Assembly (NCBI GenBank): GCA_903930095.1
Contig: CAIYXE010000090.1
Location: 1 to 8,459, forward strand
Length of the DNA: 8,459 nucleotides
DNA from: an uncultured Hyphomicrobiales bacterium
GTDB taxonomy: Bacteria > Pseudomonadota > Alphaproteobacteria > Rhizobiales > Aestuariivirgaceae
Direction of reading: 5' to 3'
The notes beneath the pieces were generated by a model that saw only the letters and a program-made list of their open reading frames with translations, did no database searches and was not told the origin of the DNA. How positions within the stretch are numbered: position 1 is the stretch's first letter; the number at the start of each line of letters is the position of its first letter. Positions 1 to 5,633 of the stretch are shown in pieces. The translations under genes were made by a program, and so were the position numbers.

Positions 1-9
1 ATAGGAAAT

Positions 10-1539
10 TTGAGGCGGAACTTCCTCTGTGCAGTGTCGCTGACTGCGCTCAGCTTCTCCCCAGCTCTTGCGGCTGATGTCACGGCGCTTCCTGAGAGCA
101 ACTGGACCGGAGCCTGGCTTGGCGCCGGCGCCGGCGGGTCCTATCTGCTGTCGGATTTCGCAATCGATAGCGATAAGTACGCGACGAGCCCTTCCGTAGT
201 ATTCAAGGAAGAGCGGACCCGCGAAGCGGATGTGGCGGCCCAGATGTTTACGGGCACCGTGGAAGCCGGTTTTGACTATCAGGTCGGCTCGCAACTCGTT
301 CTTGGCCTTGTCAGCAGCTTCTATTTCAGCTCGGGCAGTGGTCAGCTCTATTCCGACAAGACGACCGCGAACAATCTGGACGCAGCCAAGGAAGTCTATG
401 ACGCCGAGGTTGAACTTGGTAATTCCTGGGCAGTCGGCGGGCGCGCCGGCCTGCTGCTTGGTCCCCGCACGTTGTTCTATGGAACGGGCGGCATCACACA
501 GGCTGAAGTATCTGTCCAGGCTTCATACAAGGACAAGACAGGCACGGATGACGCCACGAAGGATTGGTCCGCCCAGAGCGATGGCTGGACCTCAGGCGTG
601 TTCTTTGGCGGTGGCGTCGAAACGATGCTGACCGACAACGTATCCGCCAAGCTCGAATACCGGTTCTCCCGGTATGACAGTGTGTCGGCTGACGCCGAAA
701 CCGCCAAGAAAGAAAGCAAAACGCAGTCTTATTTCGAAAGCACCGCATCGACGGGTGATCTAGACGTTCAGAGCGTCCGGGCAACGGTCGCTTACCACTT
801 CGCAAATGGCATTGCGGCCGCAGATACGGTTGCAGCTGGGTCTTCGGGTGATTGGACGGGCGCATGGATCGGCGCGGGCGCAGGCGGATCGTCTATGCTG
901 TCGGAATTTGCAATCGATAGCGATAAGTACACGGGTTCCCCTTCCGAGTTCAAGGAAGAGCGGATCCGCGAAGCAGACGTCGGTGCCGAGATGTTCATGG
1001 GCATCGTGGAAGCCGGTGTTGACTATCAGGTCAGCGAGCAACTTGTTCTTGGCCTTGTCAGCAACTTCGACTTCGGCTCGGGCAGCGGTCATCTTCACTC
1101 AGACAAGACGACTGCCAAGAACCTGGACGCACCCAAGGAAGTCTATGACGCCGAGGTTGAAATGGGTAATTCCTGGGCCGTCGGCGCGCGTGCGGGCCTA
1201 CTGCTCACGCCCGGTACAATGGTCTTTGGAACGGGCGGCTTCACACAGGCCGATGTGTCTGTTCAGGCTTCGTACAAGGACAAGACCGGCACGGATAACG
1301 CGACGAAGGATTGGTCCACTCAGAGCGATGACTGGACCACTGGCATGTTCGTTGGTGGTGGCGTTGAAACAATGCTGACCGACAACGTATCCGCCAAGCT
1401 CGAGTACCGGTTTGCCCGGTATGACGCTGTGTCGGCTGACGCGGAAGCAACCGGCTCGAACTCATATTACGAGAGCACCGCATCGACGGGTGATATAGAC
1501 GTTCAGAGCTTGAGGGCAACAGTCGCTTGGCGCTTCTGA
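10..1539 (+). CDS. Tandem-duplicated outer membrane beta-barrel protein (Omp25/Omp31-like porin family)
   Basis: Secreted outer membrane protein. A signal peptide is visible (residues 1-21, hydrophobic core, cleavage after ALA). Two full copies of a small-barrel domain follow, at residues 31-264 and 281-509. Each copy opens with a WTGAW..GAGAGGS motif typical of alphaproteobacterial Omp25/Omp31 and opacity-type barrels, and each ends in an aromatic C-terminal signature (YHF in copy 1, WRF at the true C-terminus) expected for BAM recognition. A 16-residue Ala/Gly/Ser-rich linker joins them. Usual family members carry one such domain of about 200-250 residues, so this protein is double length. 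The start is uncertain. TTG at 10 gives a clean signal peptide, but the AGGA before it is only three bases away, and the frame stays open to the window edge (ATA GGA AAT), so the real start may lie upstream. It is probably a monocistronic gene, since a strong terminator follows. The barrel family assignment is firm. Whether it forms two 8-stranded barrels or one larger pore is unknown. Confidence 0.85.
   Translation: MRRNFLCAVSLTALSFSPALAADVTALPESNWTGAWLGAGAGGSYLLSDFAIDSDKYATSPSVVFKEERTREADVAAQMFTGTVEAGFDYQVGSQLVLGLVSSFYFSSGSGQLYSDKTTANNLDAAKEVYDAEVELGNSWAVGGRAGLLLGPRTLFYGTGGITQAEVSVQASYKDKTGTDDATKDWSAQSDGWTSGVFFGGGVETMLTDNVSAKLEYRFSRYDSVSADAETAKKESKTQSYFESTASTGDLDVQSVRATVAYHFANGIAAADTVAAGSSGDWTGAWIGAGAGGSSMLSEFAIDSDKYTGSPSEFKEERIREADVGAEMFMGIVEAGVDYQVSEQLVLGLVSNFDFGSGSGHLHSDKTTAKNLDAPKEVYDAEVEMGNSWAVGARAGLLLTPGTMVFGTGGFTQADVSVQASYKDKTGTDNATKDWSTQSDDWTTGMFVGGGVETMLTDNVSAKLEYRFARYDAVSADAEATGSNSYYESTASTGDIDVQSLRATVAWRF
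100..801 (+). repeat. Tandem repeat unit 1 of the barrel protein (234 codons)
   Basis: First copy of the intragenic duplication, running from NWTGAW to RATVAYHF. By hand alignment with unit 2 it is about 78% identical in protein, with two indels: one residue near the start (VVF versus EF) and four residues in the last loop region (AKKESK stretch). Exact DNA identity reaches 32 bases (625-656 matching 1372-1403), so the duplication is recent or has been homogenised by gene conversion. Confidence 0.9.
850..1536 (+). repeat. Tandem repeat unit 2 of the barrel protein (229 codons)
   Basis: Second copy, running from DWTGAW to RATVAWRF, offset by about 747-750 bases from unit 1. The differences from unit 1 cluster in short stretches (for example SSFYFSSGSGQLY versus SNFDFGSGSGHLH) and in the shortened last loop. 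The repeated YDAEVE..GNSWAVG, QASYKDKTGTD and TMLTDNVSAKLEYRF segments are almost unchanged. The unit carries the true C-terminal phenylalanine. Confidence 0.9.
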
Positions 1540-1552
1540 GATCATACAAACT

Positions 1553-1593
1553 GAAAGCGGGTGGGGCGGCCTAAGGGCCGCCCCCTTTCGTTT
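1553..1593 (+). terminator. Rho-independent terminator after the barrel gene
   Basis: A perfect 9-bp GC stem (GGGGCGGCC at 1563-1571, GGCCGCCCC at 1576-1584) closes a four-base loop and is followed by a T-rich tail (CTTTCGTTTC). A further GAAAG/CTTTC pairing (1553-1557 with 1585-1589) can extend the base. It sits 13 bases after the TGA stop, so transcription of the barrel gene should end here and the genes to the right need their own promoter. Confidence 0.85.
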
Positions 1594-1594
1594 C

Positions 1595-1690
1595 ATGGTT
1601 CTGCTGGAGTACTCCTACGCGCAGGATGTAAAGATCCCGGCCATGTTCGGCCACATGCGCCGCTTCGTGGTTCAGCAGCGAACGGCTTAG
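1595..1690 (+). CDS. Short open frame of unknown status (31 residues)
   Basis: An ATG-to-TAG frame reading MVLLEYSYAQ and ending FVVQQRTA lies directly behind the terminator. No good ribosome binding site is visible, because the upstream bases belong to the terminator tail, and I do not recognise the peptide. It could be the remnant C-terminal end of a lost gene or a chance frame. The rest of the 1691-1756 spacer shows nothing clear beyond a weak TTGACC (1707-1712) without a matching -10 element. Confidence 0.15.
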   Translation: MVLLEYSYAQDVKIPAMFGHMRRFVVQQRTA

Positions 1691-1756
1691 AGGCTGTCAA
1701 CCGGAATTGACCGAGCGACTGCGGACAATTCTCTGGCGGGTCCGTATGGGGAATAT

Positions 1757-2815
1757 GTGTTCATGAGAAAAAGAACTTCATTTGCAAACTGGGATGAACT
1801 GGCGGCATCGTTCCGCGGACTTGGCGGGTTGCTTGACAATGTGACCATGCGCCAATCCAATGGATCGAGAGGGCTGTTTGCCATCGATCCGTCCCGGCCG
1901 GTGCGCATACATATCCCAGACGGGATACTCGTGAGGATCGAGGACATCCAATCCAGCAGGGATGCCCTCACCATAAAGCCCGGAGCGTCCTATTCCGATG
2001 CGGCGCGGGAATTCTTCGAACGGTACCATGGCTTCACATCCTGGACGGGCGGTGGACGGGAAAGCGCCGAGTGGTTCCTGAAGGGGCTCTACCGCCTTCC
2101 GCAACCGATCAAGCAGGCTCTCGCTGAAGAATTCGCCGTGGCTAGGCTGGATGTATTGCCGGATGAGTTGGATATCCTCACCCAATTCATTGACAGCCGC
2201 GCCATCCGCAAGAACGGGCAGCGTGTCCTCATGCCAGTTATCGAGCTGGTGAACCATGCACCCTGGGGACTGAGTTACGGCACCGAGTTGGCTGGCATCA
2301 CGCTTGAGGGAATGACGAAATCCGAAGTATTCGCAAGATACTCGATCAACGATACGTGGAAGAAGTTCCTGACATATGGATTTGTCTCGCCGGAGCGCTT
2401 TGCGTTCAGCCAGACCTTCAGCGCAGAGCCAAAGAATGGGGCAAAGCCGATCAACCTGCGGGCTGCGGCGTCCGAGCGCAAAAGCCTTCCCGATGGCCTG
2501 ATCTCGCCCTTGGTGTCGGCAAAGGACGGCCGTATCGACATATCGTTTCTCTTGCTGGGTGACCGGAAGAATCCTGCCAATCCCGCTGCGGTGTTCCGGC
2601 ACAACGTAAAGCCTCATCTGGACGCGAACGCCGAGGAGTTCTTCGAAACCGTGCTCTTCATGAACCGTTTGAAGTTCTTCAAGCTGCTGCAAACTGCCGA
2701 GGGGCATTCAGGAGAGATGGTGGAGATGCTCAGGAAAGCCGCACGCCTGCAACTTGAGGCCTTGGCGTCATGTTGGGTCGGAGCATGGTCGACTGAAAAG
2801 TCCGCCCTGGTATAG
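1757..2815 (+). CDS. SET-domain-like protein, putative protein-lysine methyltransferase (Rubisco-LSMT/SETD type)
   Basis: Putative S-adenosylmethionine-dependent lysine methyltransferase, 352 residues, cytoplasmic (no signal peptide or membrane segment). Seen in the sequence: a SET-entry signature SRGLFAIDPSRPVRIHIPDG (residues 37-56, compare GRGLFA...G..LL.IP); an all-helical insert (about 75-150); the SET core motif VIELVNHAPWG (161-171, Asn166-His167, compare D.lNH); and a LTYGFV motif (205-210) where the family has SYGF with the catalytic tyrosine (here Tyr207). A helical C-terminal part (about 255-345) resembles the Rubisco-LSMT substrate-binding domain. The second glycine motif is degenerate, so SAM binding is not certain. 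GTG at 1757 and ATG at 1763 are both possible starts. A GGGGA at 1748-1752 stands 4 and 10 bases before them respectively. The next gene begins 54 bases after the stop. The substrate is unknown. The assignment rests on motif order rather than overall similarity. Confidence 0.6.
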   Translation: MFMRKRTSFANWDELAASFRGLGGLLDNVTMRQSNGSRGLFAIDPSRPVRIHIPDGILVRIEDIQSSRDALTIKPGASYSDAAREFFERYHGFTSWTGGGRESAEWFLKGLYRLPQPIKQALAEEFAVARLDVLPDELDILTQFIDSRAIRKNGQRVLMPVIELVNHAPWGLSYGTELAGITLEGMTKSEVFARYSINDTWKKFLTYGFVSPERFAFSQTFSAEPKNGAKPINLRAAASERKSLPDGLISPLVSAKDGRIDISFLLLGDRKNPANPAAVFRHNVKPHLDANAEEFFETVLFMNRLKFFKLLQTAEGHSGEMVEMLRKAARLQLEALASCWVGAWSTEKSALV

Positions 2816-2869
2816 TGGCAAGGTGTTGGGTTCCATTGAACAGGCATAAAGGTGAGAGCCAGGATCACA

Positions 2870-4384
2870 ATGGCTGCTGATGAAACTCCGTTGCAGCTTG
2901 GGATTCGGCAGGCTGGTGAGAAGCTGCGTGCACAAGACTTCGCCGCTGCCAAGGCGCTGCTCACCAAACTCTCCGCCCGCGCACCCAAGATCGCCCAGAT
3001 ATGGAGTATGCTCGGCTATGTTCATGCTTCAGAGAAGGACTACAGCAAGGCGCTGAACTTCTACTATCAATCCTATCTCATTGATCCTGCGAACGTCCCT
3101 GTCATCCTCAGTATCGCCAAACTGCAAAAGCTTCTTGGCTTCAAGGAGACACATCTCAGAACGCTGGAAACTGCTCTGAAAGCTGATCCTCATGACAAGG
3201 CGGCCCTCCAAATGTATGGCGAGGGCCTGGCTGAAGAAGAAAATCCCGAAGCCGCTGCAGCGGCCTTTACCGCAATACTGAGTAGAGCCCCTGACGATCT
3301 GAATGCACTTTATGGCCTCGCATTTGCCCATGAGAACATGGGAAATAGCGGCACCGCAGCTGATTTGTATGGGAAGATCATCATATCGCAAAGGGCAAAT
3401 GCTGATAAATCGGCTGCTCTCGGCGCGGCGTGCAAGATTGCATCGTTCCCGCATGAGTATATCGTTCCGTCCGCAGAACTCGCACCTCTCCTTGATCTCG
3501 CCTTCAATTCCAGCAGGCGGATCAAGGTCATGTTCGCGCGAGCGGCCATTCACGTCCGTGCCGGGGCTCCTCAGGAGGCATGGGAGCAATTGCTCCTCGC
3601 AAACGAAGCGATGCAAAGCGAAGAACTGGCCGGGAAAGCACTCGCCGAAAAGGCGTCCGTGCTGTCCCACGCCCGCAATCTGAGGCGCGAAACCGGGGCT
3701 GCACAGCCTCATCAAGCAATGATAGCAAATCCGCGCCCTGTCTTCATCTTGGGGCCCTCCAGGTCTGGAAAATCACTTCTTGAAAAAATGCTTGGAACAA
3801 ATGATTCTGTGCGCAAAAGCTATGAGGCGGACATAGTCGATAGATGCCTCAGTCAGCTCGCTCAGGAACTTGCGTTAACTGAACCATCGATTGCCTGGCG
3901 GATTCCGGATTGGCTCAAGACACCACTTTCCGGGATCTTTGGATCAGAACTGAAGCGTGTGGCCGATGGAAAGCGGTTTGTCACCAACACCAACCCCTCC
4001 TACATCGAGAATGTCGGGCTTCTTTCGTCAATCTCGGAAGATGCCTTGTTCATATTTGTCAGCAGGAACAAGCAAGACCAAGCTTTCAGGATATTCGAAA
4101 AACTTTACGGGAGTGGGAATAGCTACGCCTATGACATGAAAAGCATCTTCTCGTACATCGATGTGTATACAGAACTTGCGTCGCAATGGACCAGGCTGTT
4201 CCCATCACGCTGTCTTTCAGTGACTTATGAGGCACTGGTGACAGGTGACACCGAGGAATACCGAAGAGTAGCGGAGTTTGTGGGTGTGGAGTTTGAATCC
4301 AGGAGCATTGATATCCATAGCGATGCTGGTTGCTCGCTACCATTCCTGGAAAAAATTGAACGCCTTCTCCGCACGAGCGGTTGA
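2870..4384 (+). CDS. TPR repeat-sulfotransferase domain fusion protein
   Basis: 504 residues. The N-terminal half is helical TPR-type repeats (clearest at about 40-75, 109-143, 144-177 and 219-249). The C-terminal half (about 287-500) is a sulfotransferase fold of the kind fused to TPRs in many proteobacteria. Seen: the strand-loop RPVFILGPSRSGKSLLEKML, with the loop at 295-302; FIFVSRNKQDQAF (394-406) at the 3'-phosphate-binding position; GNSYAYDM (416-423); and VTYEALV (451-457), compare V.YE.LV. The usual family would transfer sulfate from PAPS to a carbohydrate or peptide. Oddities: the loop is a strict GxxxxGKS Walker A instead of the usual PRSGT, and the 3' motif has lost the normal RDP...S residues, so PAPS use is doubtful. 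ATG at 2870 is chosen because AGGA (2861-2864) lies five bases upstream. An in-frame GTG at 2852 would add six residues. The 54-base gap after the SET-like gene suggests co-transcription. Confidence 0.8.
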   Translation: MAADETPLQLGIRQAGEKLRAQDFAAAKALLTKLSARAPKIAQIWSMLGYVHASEKDYSKALNFYYQSYLIDPANVPVILSIAKLQKLLGFKETHLRTLETALKADPHDKAALQMYGEGLAEEENPEAAAAAFTAILSRAPDDLNALYGLAFAHENMGNSGTAADLYGKIIISQRANADKSAALGAACKIASFPHEYIVPSAELAPLLDLAFNSSRRIKVMFARAAIHVRAGAPQEAWEQLLLANEAMQSEELAGKALAEKASVLSHARNLRRETGAAQPHQAMIANPRPVFILGPSRSGKSLLEKMLGTNDSVRKSYEADIVDRCLSQLAQELALTEPSIAWRIPDWLKTPLSGIFGSELKRVADGKRFVTNTNPSYIENVGLLSSISEDALFIFVSRNKQDQAFRIFEKLYGSGNSYAYDMKSIFSYIDVYTELASQWTRLFPSRCLSVTYEALVTGDTEEYRRVAEFVGVEFESRSIDIHSDAGCSLPFLEKIERLLRTSG

Positions 4385-4629
4385 GGATTCAACAACCATT
4401 TGCGGTCAAGCCAAGTATGACAGCCACCACGCTTTGGAGGGAGATGAAGCAGTCTGTCCATTCACGGAGACTTCTGGTGGACCCACTCTAACGGAAAGGG
4501 CCGCATGACCCTCGCCATCGTGAGCCCCTCAGGGTCCACGGACCGACAGCTGCAGTGTGCTCCTCGCCTTCGAGCCTCTCGCTTCCAAGCAGATGTGGCA
4601 TGATGTTCTCAAGTCTCAAGGAGGATGAG

Positions 4630-4761
4630 GTGACGAAGGCCATCACAGCCAGAAACTTCATCCCCGCCCTTAAGAGTGAGGCCATGGGTATCACGGGGAT
4701 AAGCCTGCGCTGGGACTTTGTCTTCGGTGTGCGCGCCAAGCGAGCCTTAAGCAGAGATTGA
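4630..4761 (+). CDS. Possible small protein (43 residues), unrecognised
   Basis: A GTG start is preceded at five bases by AAGGAGG (4618-4624), the best Shine-Dalgarno match in the window. The frame reads VTKAITARNF and ends RAKRALSRD, with a basic C-terminus. The frame is open upstream to about 4555, so it could also be the tail of a decayed longer gene. I recognise no family. Support comes only from the ribosome binding site. It sits in a region of gene remnants, which weakens the case. Confidence 0.25.
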   Translation: MTKAITARNFIPALKSEAMGITGISLRWDFVFGVRAKRALSRD

Positions 4762-4786
4762 CAGCCTCAACAGTCGCCGCGATATC
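4758..4786 (+). promoter_or_regulatory. Weak sigma-70-like promoter candidate
   Basis: A perfect TTGACA (4758-4763) is followed after 17 bases by GATATC (4781-4786), a poor -10. It stands about 35 bases before the ATGAAAGTC of the decayed oxidoreductase, so it may be that gene's old promoter. Chance is quite possible. Confidence 0.2.
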
Positions 4787-4820
4787 TCTTGAGATGGCGG
4801 AGCTTCTATATGAATGCATG

Positions 4821-5083
4821 ATGAAAGTCGGTGGCGATCGTGGGCACCGGCATCTCTGGAACGTCATGCGCGCGTCAGCTTCGAGATAGAGGAAGCGGTT
4901 GTGTTGTGTTTATGCCTCCACTGTTTCGCGGGGCTGGCAAATGCGCACGGACAGATGGCAACTTGTTTCACTGTACTGTTGGACATGGGGCCTCCGTGCG
5001 CAGTGGGACGGCAATGGTTCTTGCGATCTTGACGGGCCGCCGGACCGTGTTTGGTGCCATCGCTGGCCTGCTGACCGTCGCAT
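4821..5083 (+). pseudogene. Remnant of a renalase-like FAD/NAD(P)-dependent oxidoreductase (N-terminal part)
   Basis: The frame from 4831 reads VAIVGTGISGTSCARQLRDR, then GCVVF, RGAGKCA, RTDGNLF and GHGA. This is the order of the Rossmann-type FAD-binding start (VAIVGxGxxGxxCAxxL) and the second-strand and FDHGAQY-like segments of renalase-like amine oxidases and related FAD oxidoreductases. Intact members run to 300 residues or more, and here the similarity stops after about 65 residues. The likely original start ATGAAAGTC (4821) is out of frame with the rest because a few extra bases follow it. The frame then runs into unrelated sequence and a TGA at 5082-5084. The family call comes from motifs only, while the decay is seen directly. 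Confidence 0.5.
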
Positions 5084-5108
5084 GACAAAGAAATAGCAGT
5101 ACCCATGA

Positions 5109-5255
5109 TCTCAGACTTGGCCCGACTTCCGCACGATGGCGGCCATCCTTGGCTTCTGGGAGGCCAAGGCCATTCCGGCCTTCGAGCGGACCATCGACGG
5201 CGAACCTATGGGCTTCGACCGCCATGCCGCAGCCCTGAGAGCGCGCGACCCGTGA
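5109..5255 (+). other. Unrecognised open stretch, possible gene remnant
   Basis: The + frame from just after a TGA at 5106 reads protein-like for 48 codons. It includes LGFWEAKAIPAFER and GEPMGFDRHAAALRARDP before a TGA, with an internal ATG at 5136. There is no ribosome binding site ahead of that ATG. The composition is like real alphaproteobacterial protein, but I do not recognise it. Its end overlaps the minus-strand ATPase tail, so at least one of the two is no longer functional here. Confidence 0.2.
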
Positions 5256-5424
5256 CAGGCCGGTGATCTCCATACCGATCCCATAAGCCCCACCGTCGGA
5301 TGAAACAGGTCTTCACGATCTTGGTCAGGATGGCGCAGCCATGCAGAAAGGAGACGATGATGGGCCAGTAGTGAAGGGGAAGCAGCTTGAAGCCAAGGTA
5401 GCTGCTCAGCGGCCAGAAAGGCAG
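5206..5424 (-). pseudogene. C-terminal remnant of a P-type ATPase (Mg2+-transporting type)
   Basis: The minus strand from 5424 down to a TAG at 5206-5208 reads LPFWPLSSYLGFKLLPLHYW, then PIIVSFLHGCAILTKIVKTCFIRRWGLWDR. This matches the last two membrane helices and basic tail of bacterial magnesium-type P-type ATPases (pattern LPFSPLA..LGF.PLP..YW....L...Y..LTQ.VK.W.IRR). Only about 50 of roughly 900 residues are recognisable. A stop codon lies two codons before the LPF, and no upstream transmembrane or DKTGT portion is found on the minus strand up to arcD. Frame and order are seen directly. The family is named from recalled sequence patterns. Confidence 0.5.
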
Positions 5425-5464
5425 TACAGGTCAACATGAACTTGCAGATAGTGATCCAAGCGTC

Positions 5465-5478
5465 TTGACATGTGTCAA
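5465..5478 (+). promoter_or_regulatory. Fnr/FixK-type (Crp-Fnr family) binding site upstream of arcD
   Basis: TTGACATGTGTCAA fits the TTGAY-N4-RTCAA dyad bound by Fnr, FnrL, FixK and Anr regulators, with perfect symmetry in the six-base arms. It lies 155 bases before the arcD start and is the only such box I found in the window. A T-rich -10-like element (GTTTATT, 5503-5509) stands 24 bases downstream, close to the spacing of an activated promoter with the box centred near -41.5. In Pseudomonas the arcDABC operon is induced by Anr at low oxygen, so the same logic is inferred here. Confidence 0.65.
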
Positions 5479-5502
5479 TGCGCTTTCCGAAGAGCCGCTG
5501 CA

Positions 5503-5509
5503 GTTTATT
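5503..5509 (+). promoter_or_regulatory. Candidate -10 element of the arc operon promoter
   Basis: GTTTATT is the most T/A-rich stretch after the Fnr-type box in otherwise GC-rich sequence. It implies a transcript start near 5513-5516 and a leader of about 120 bases. The match to TATAAT is only partial and the spacing is two to three bases longer than ideal. Confidence 0.3.
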
Positions 5510-5633
5510 GCTCAGCCGCGCTTTACTGAGGAGTTGAGTGCCTCGCAGAGCCGATCAATCTTTCCATGATCGTGGCTTGTGGAGGTGTGGCGGCCTACGC
5601 TGACACGCAATCTGGATCCGGGAGAGGGTTGGC

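Larger units (their letters stand above)
4385..5464. other. Gene-poor region with decayed gene fragments
   Basis: About 1.1 kb between the TPR-sulfotransferase and the arc promoter region with no intact gene I can recognise. It contains a possible small gene (4630-4761), the decayed start of an FAD-dependent oxidoreductase (4821-5083), an unrecognised open stretch (5109-5255) and the tail of a P-type ATPase on the minus strand (5206-5424). Stops and frame breaks occur in all frames. The mix of unrelated fragments on both strands suggests past insertion and deletion. No transposase, tRNA or integrase is visible inside it. Confidence 0.6.

Noticed and set aside
1778..2707. 309-codon open frame on the minus strand opposite the SET-like gene
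   Set aside because: No recognisable motifs and no ribosome binding site. The + strand carries SET-type motifs in order and fits the flanking + strand gene.
4444..4491. 15-codon frame after GGAGGGAG
   Set aside because: The Shine-Dalgarno is only three bases from the ATG, and the peptide is very short and unrecognised.
4507..4536. GACCCT...AGGGTC dyad as a terminator after the TPR-sulfotransferase gene
   Set aside because: Six-base stem with an 18-base loop and no T tract. It is too weak to be called.
1690..4768. 11-base inverted match GAGGCTGTCAA (1690-1700) and TTGACAGCCTC (4758-4768) flanking the SET/sulfotransferase pair, as possible element ends
   Set aside because: Several 11-base inverted matches are expected by chance in a window of this size. 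It does not extend, and no direct repeats or transposase accompany it.
4385..5633. Possible CRISPR, tRNA or other RNA gene in the gene-poor region
   Set aside because: No regularly spaced direct repeats, no cloverleaf with a CCA-type end and no strong conserved RNA fold were seen by reading both strands.
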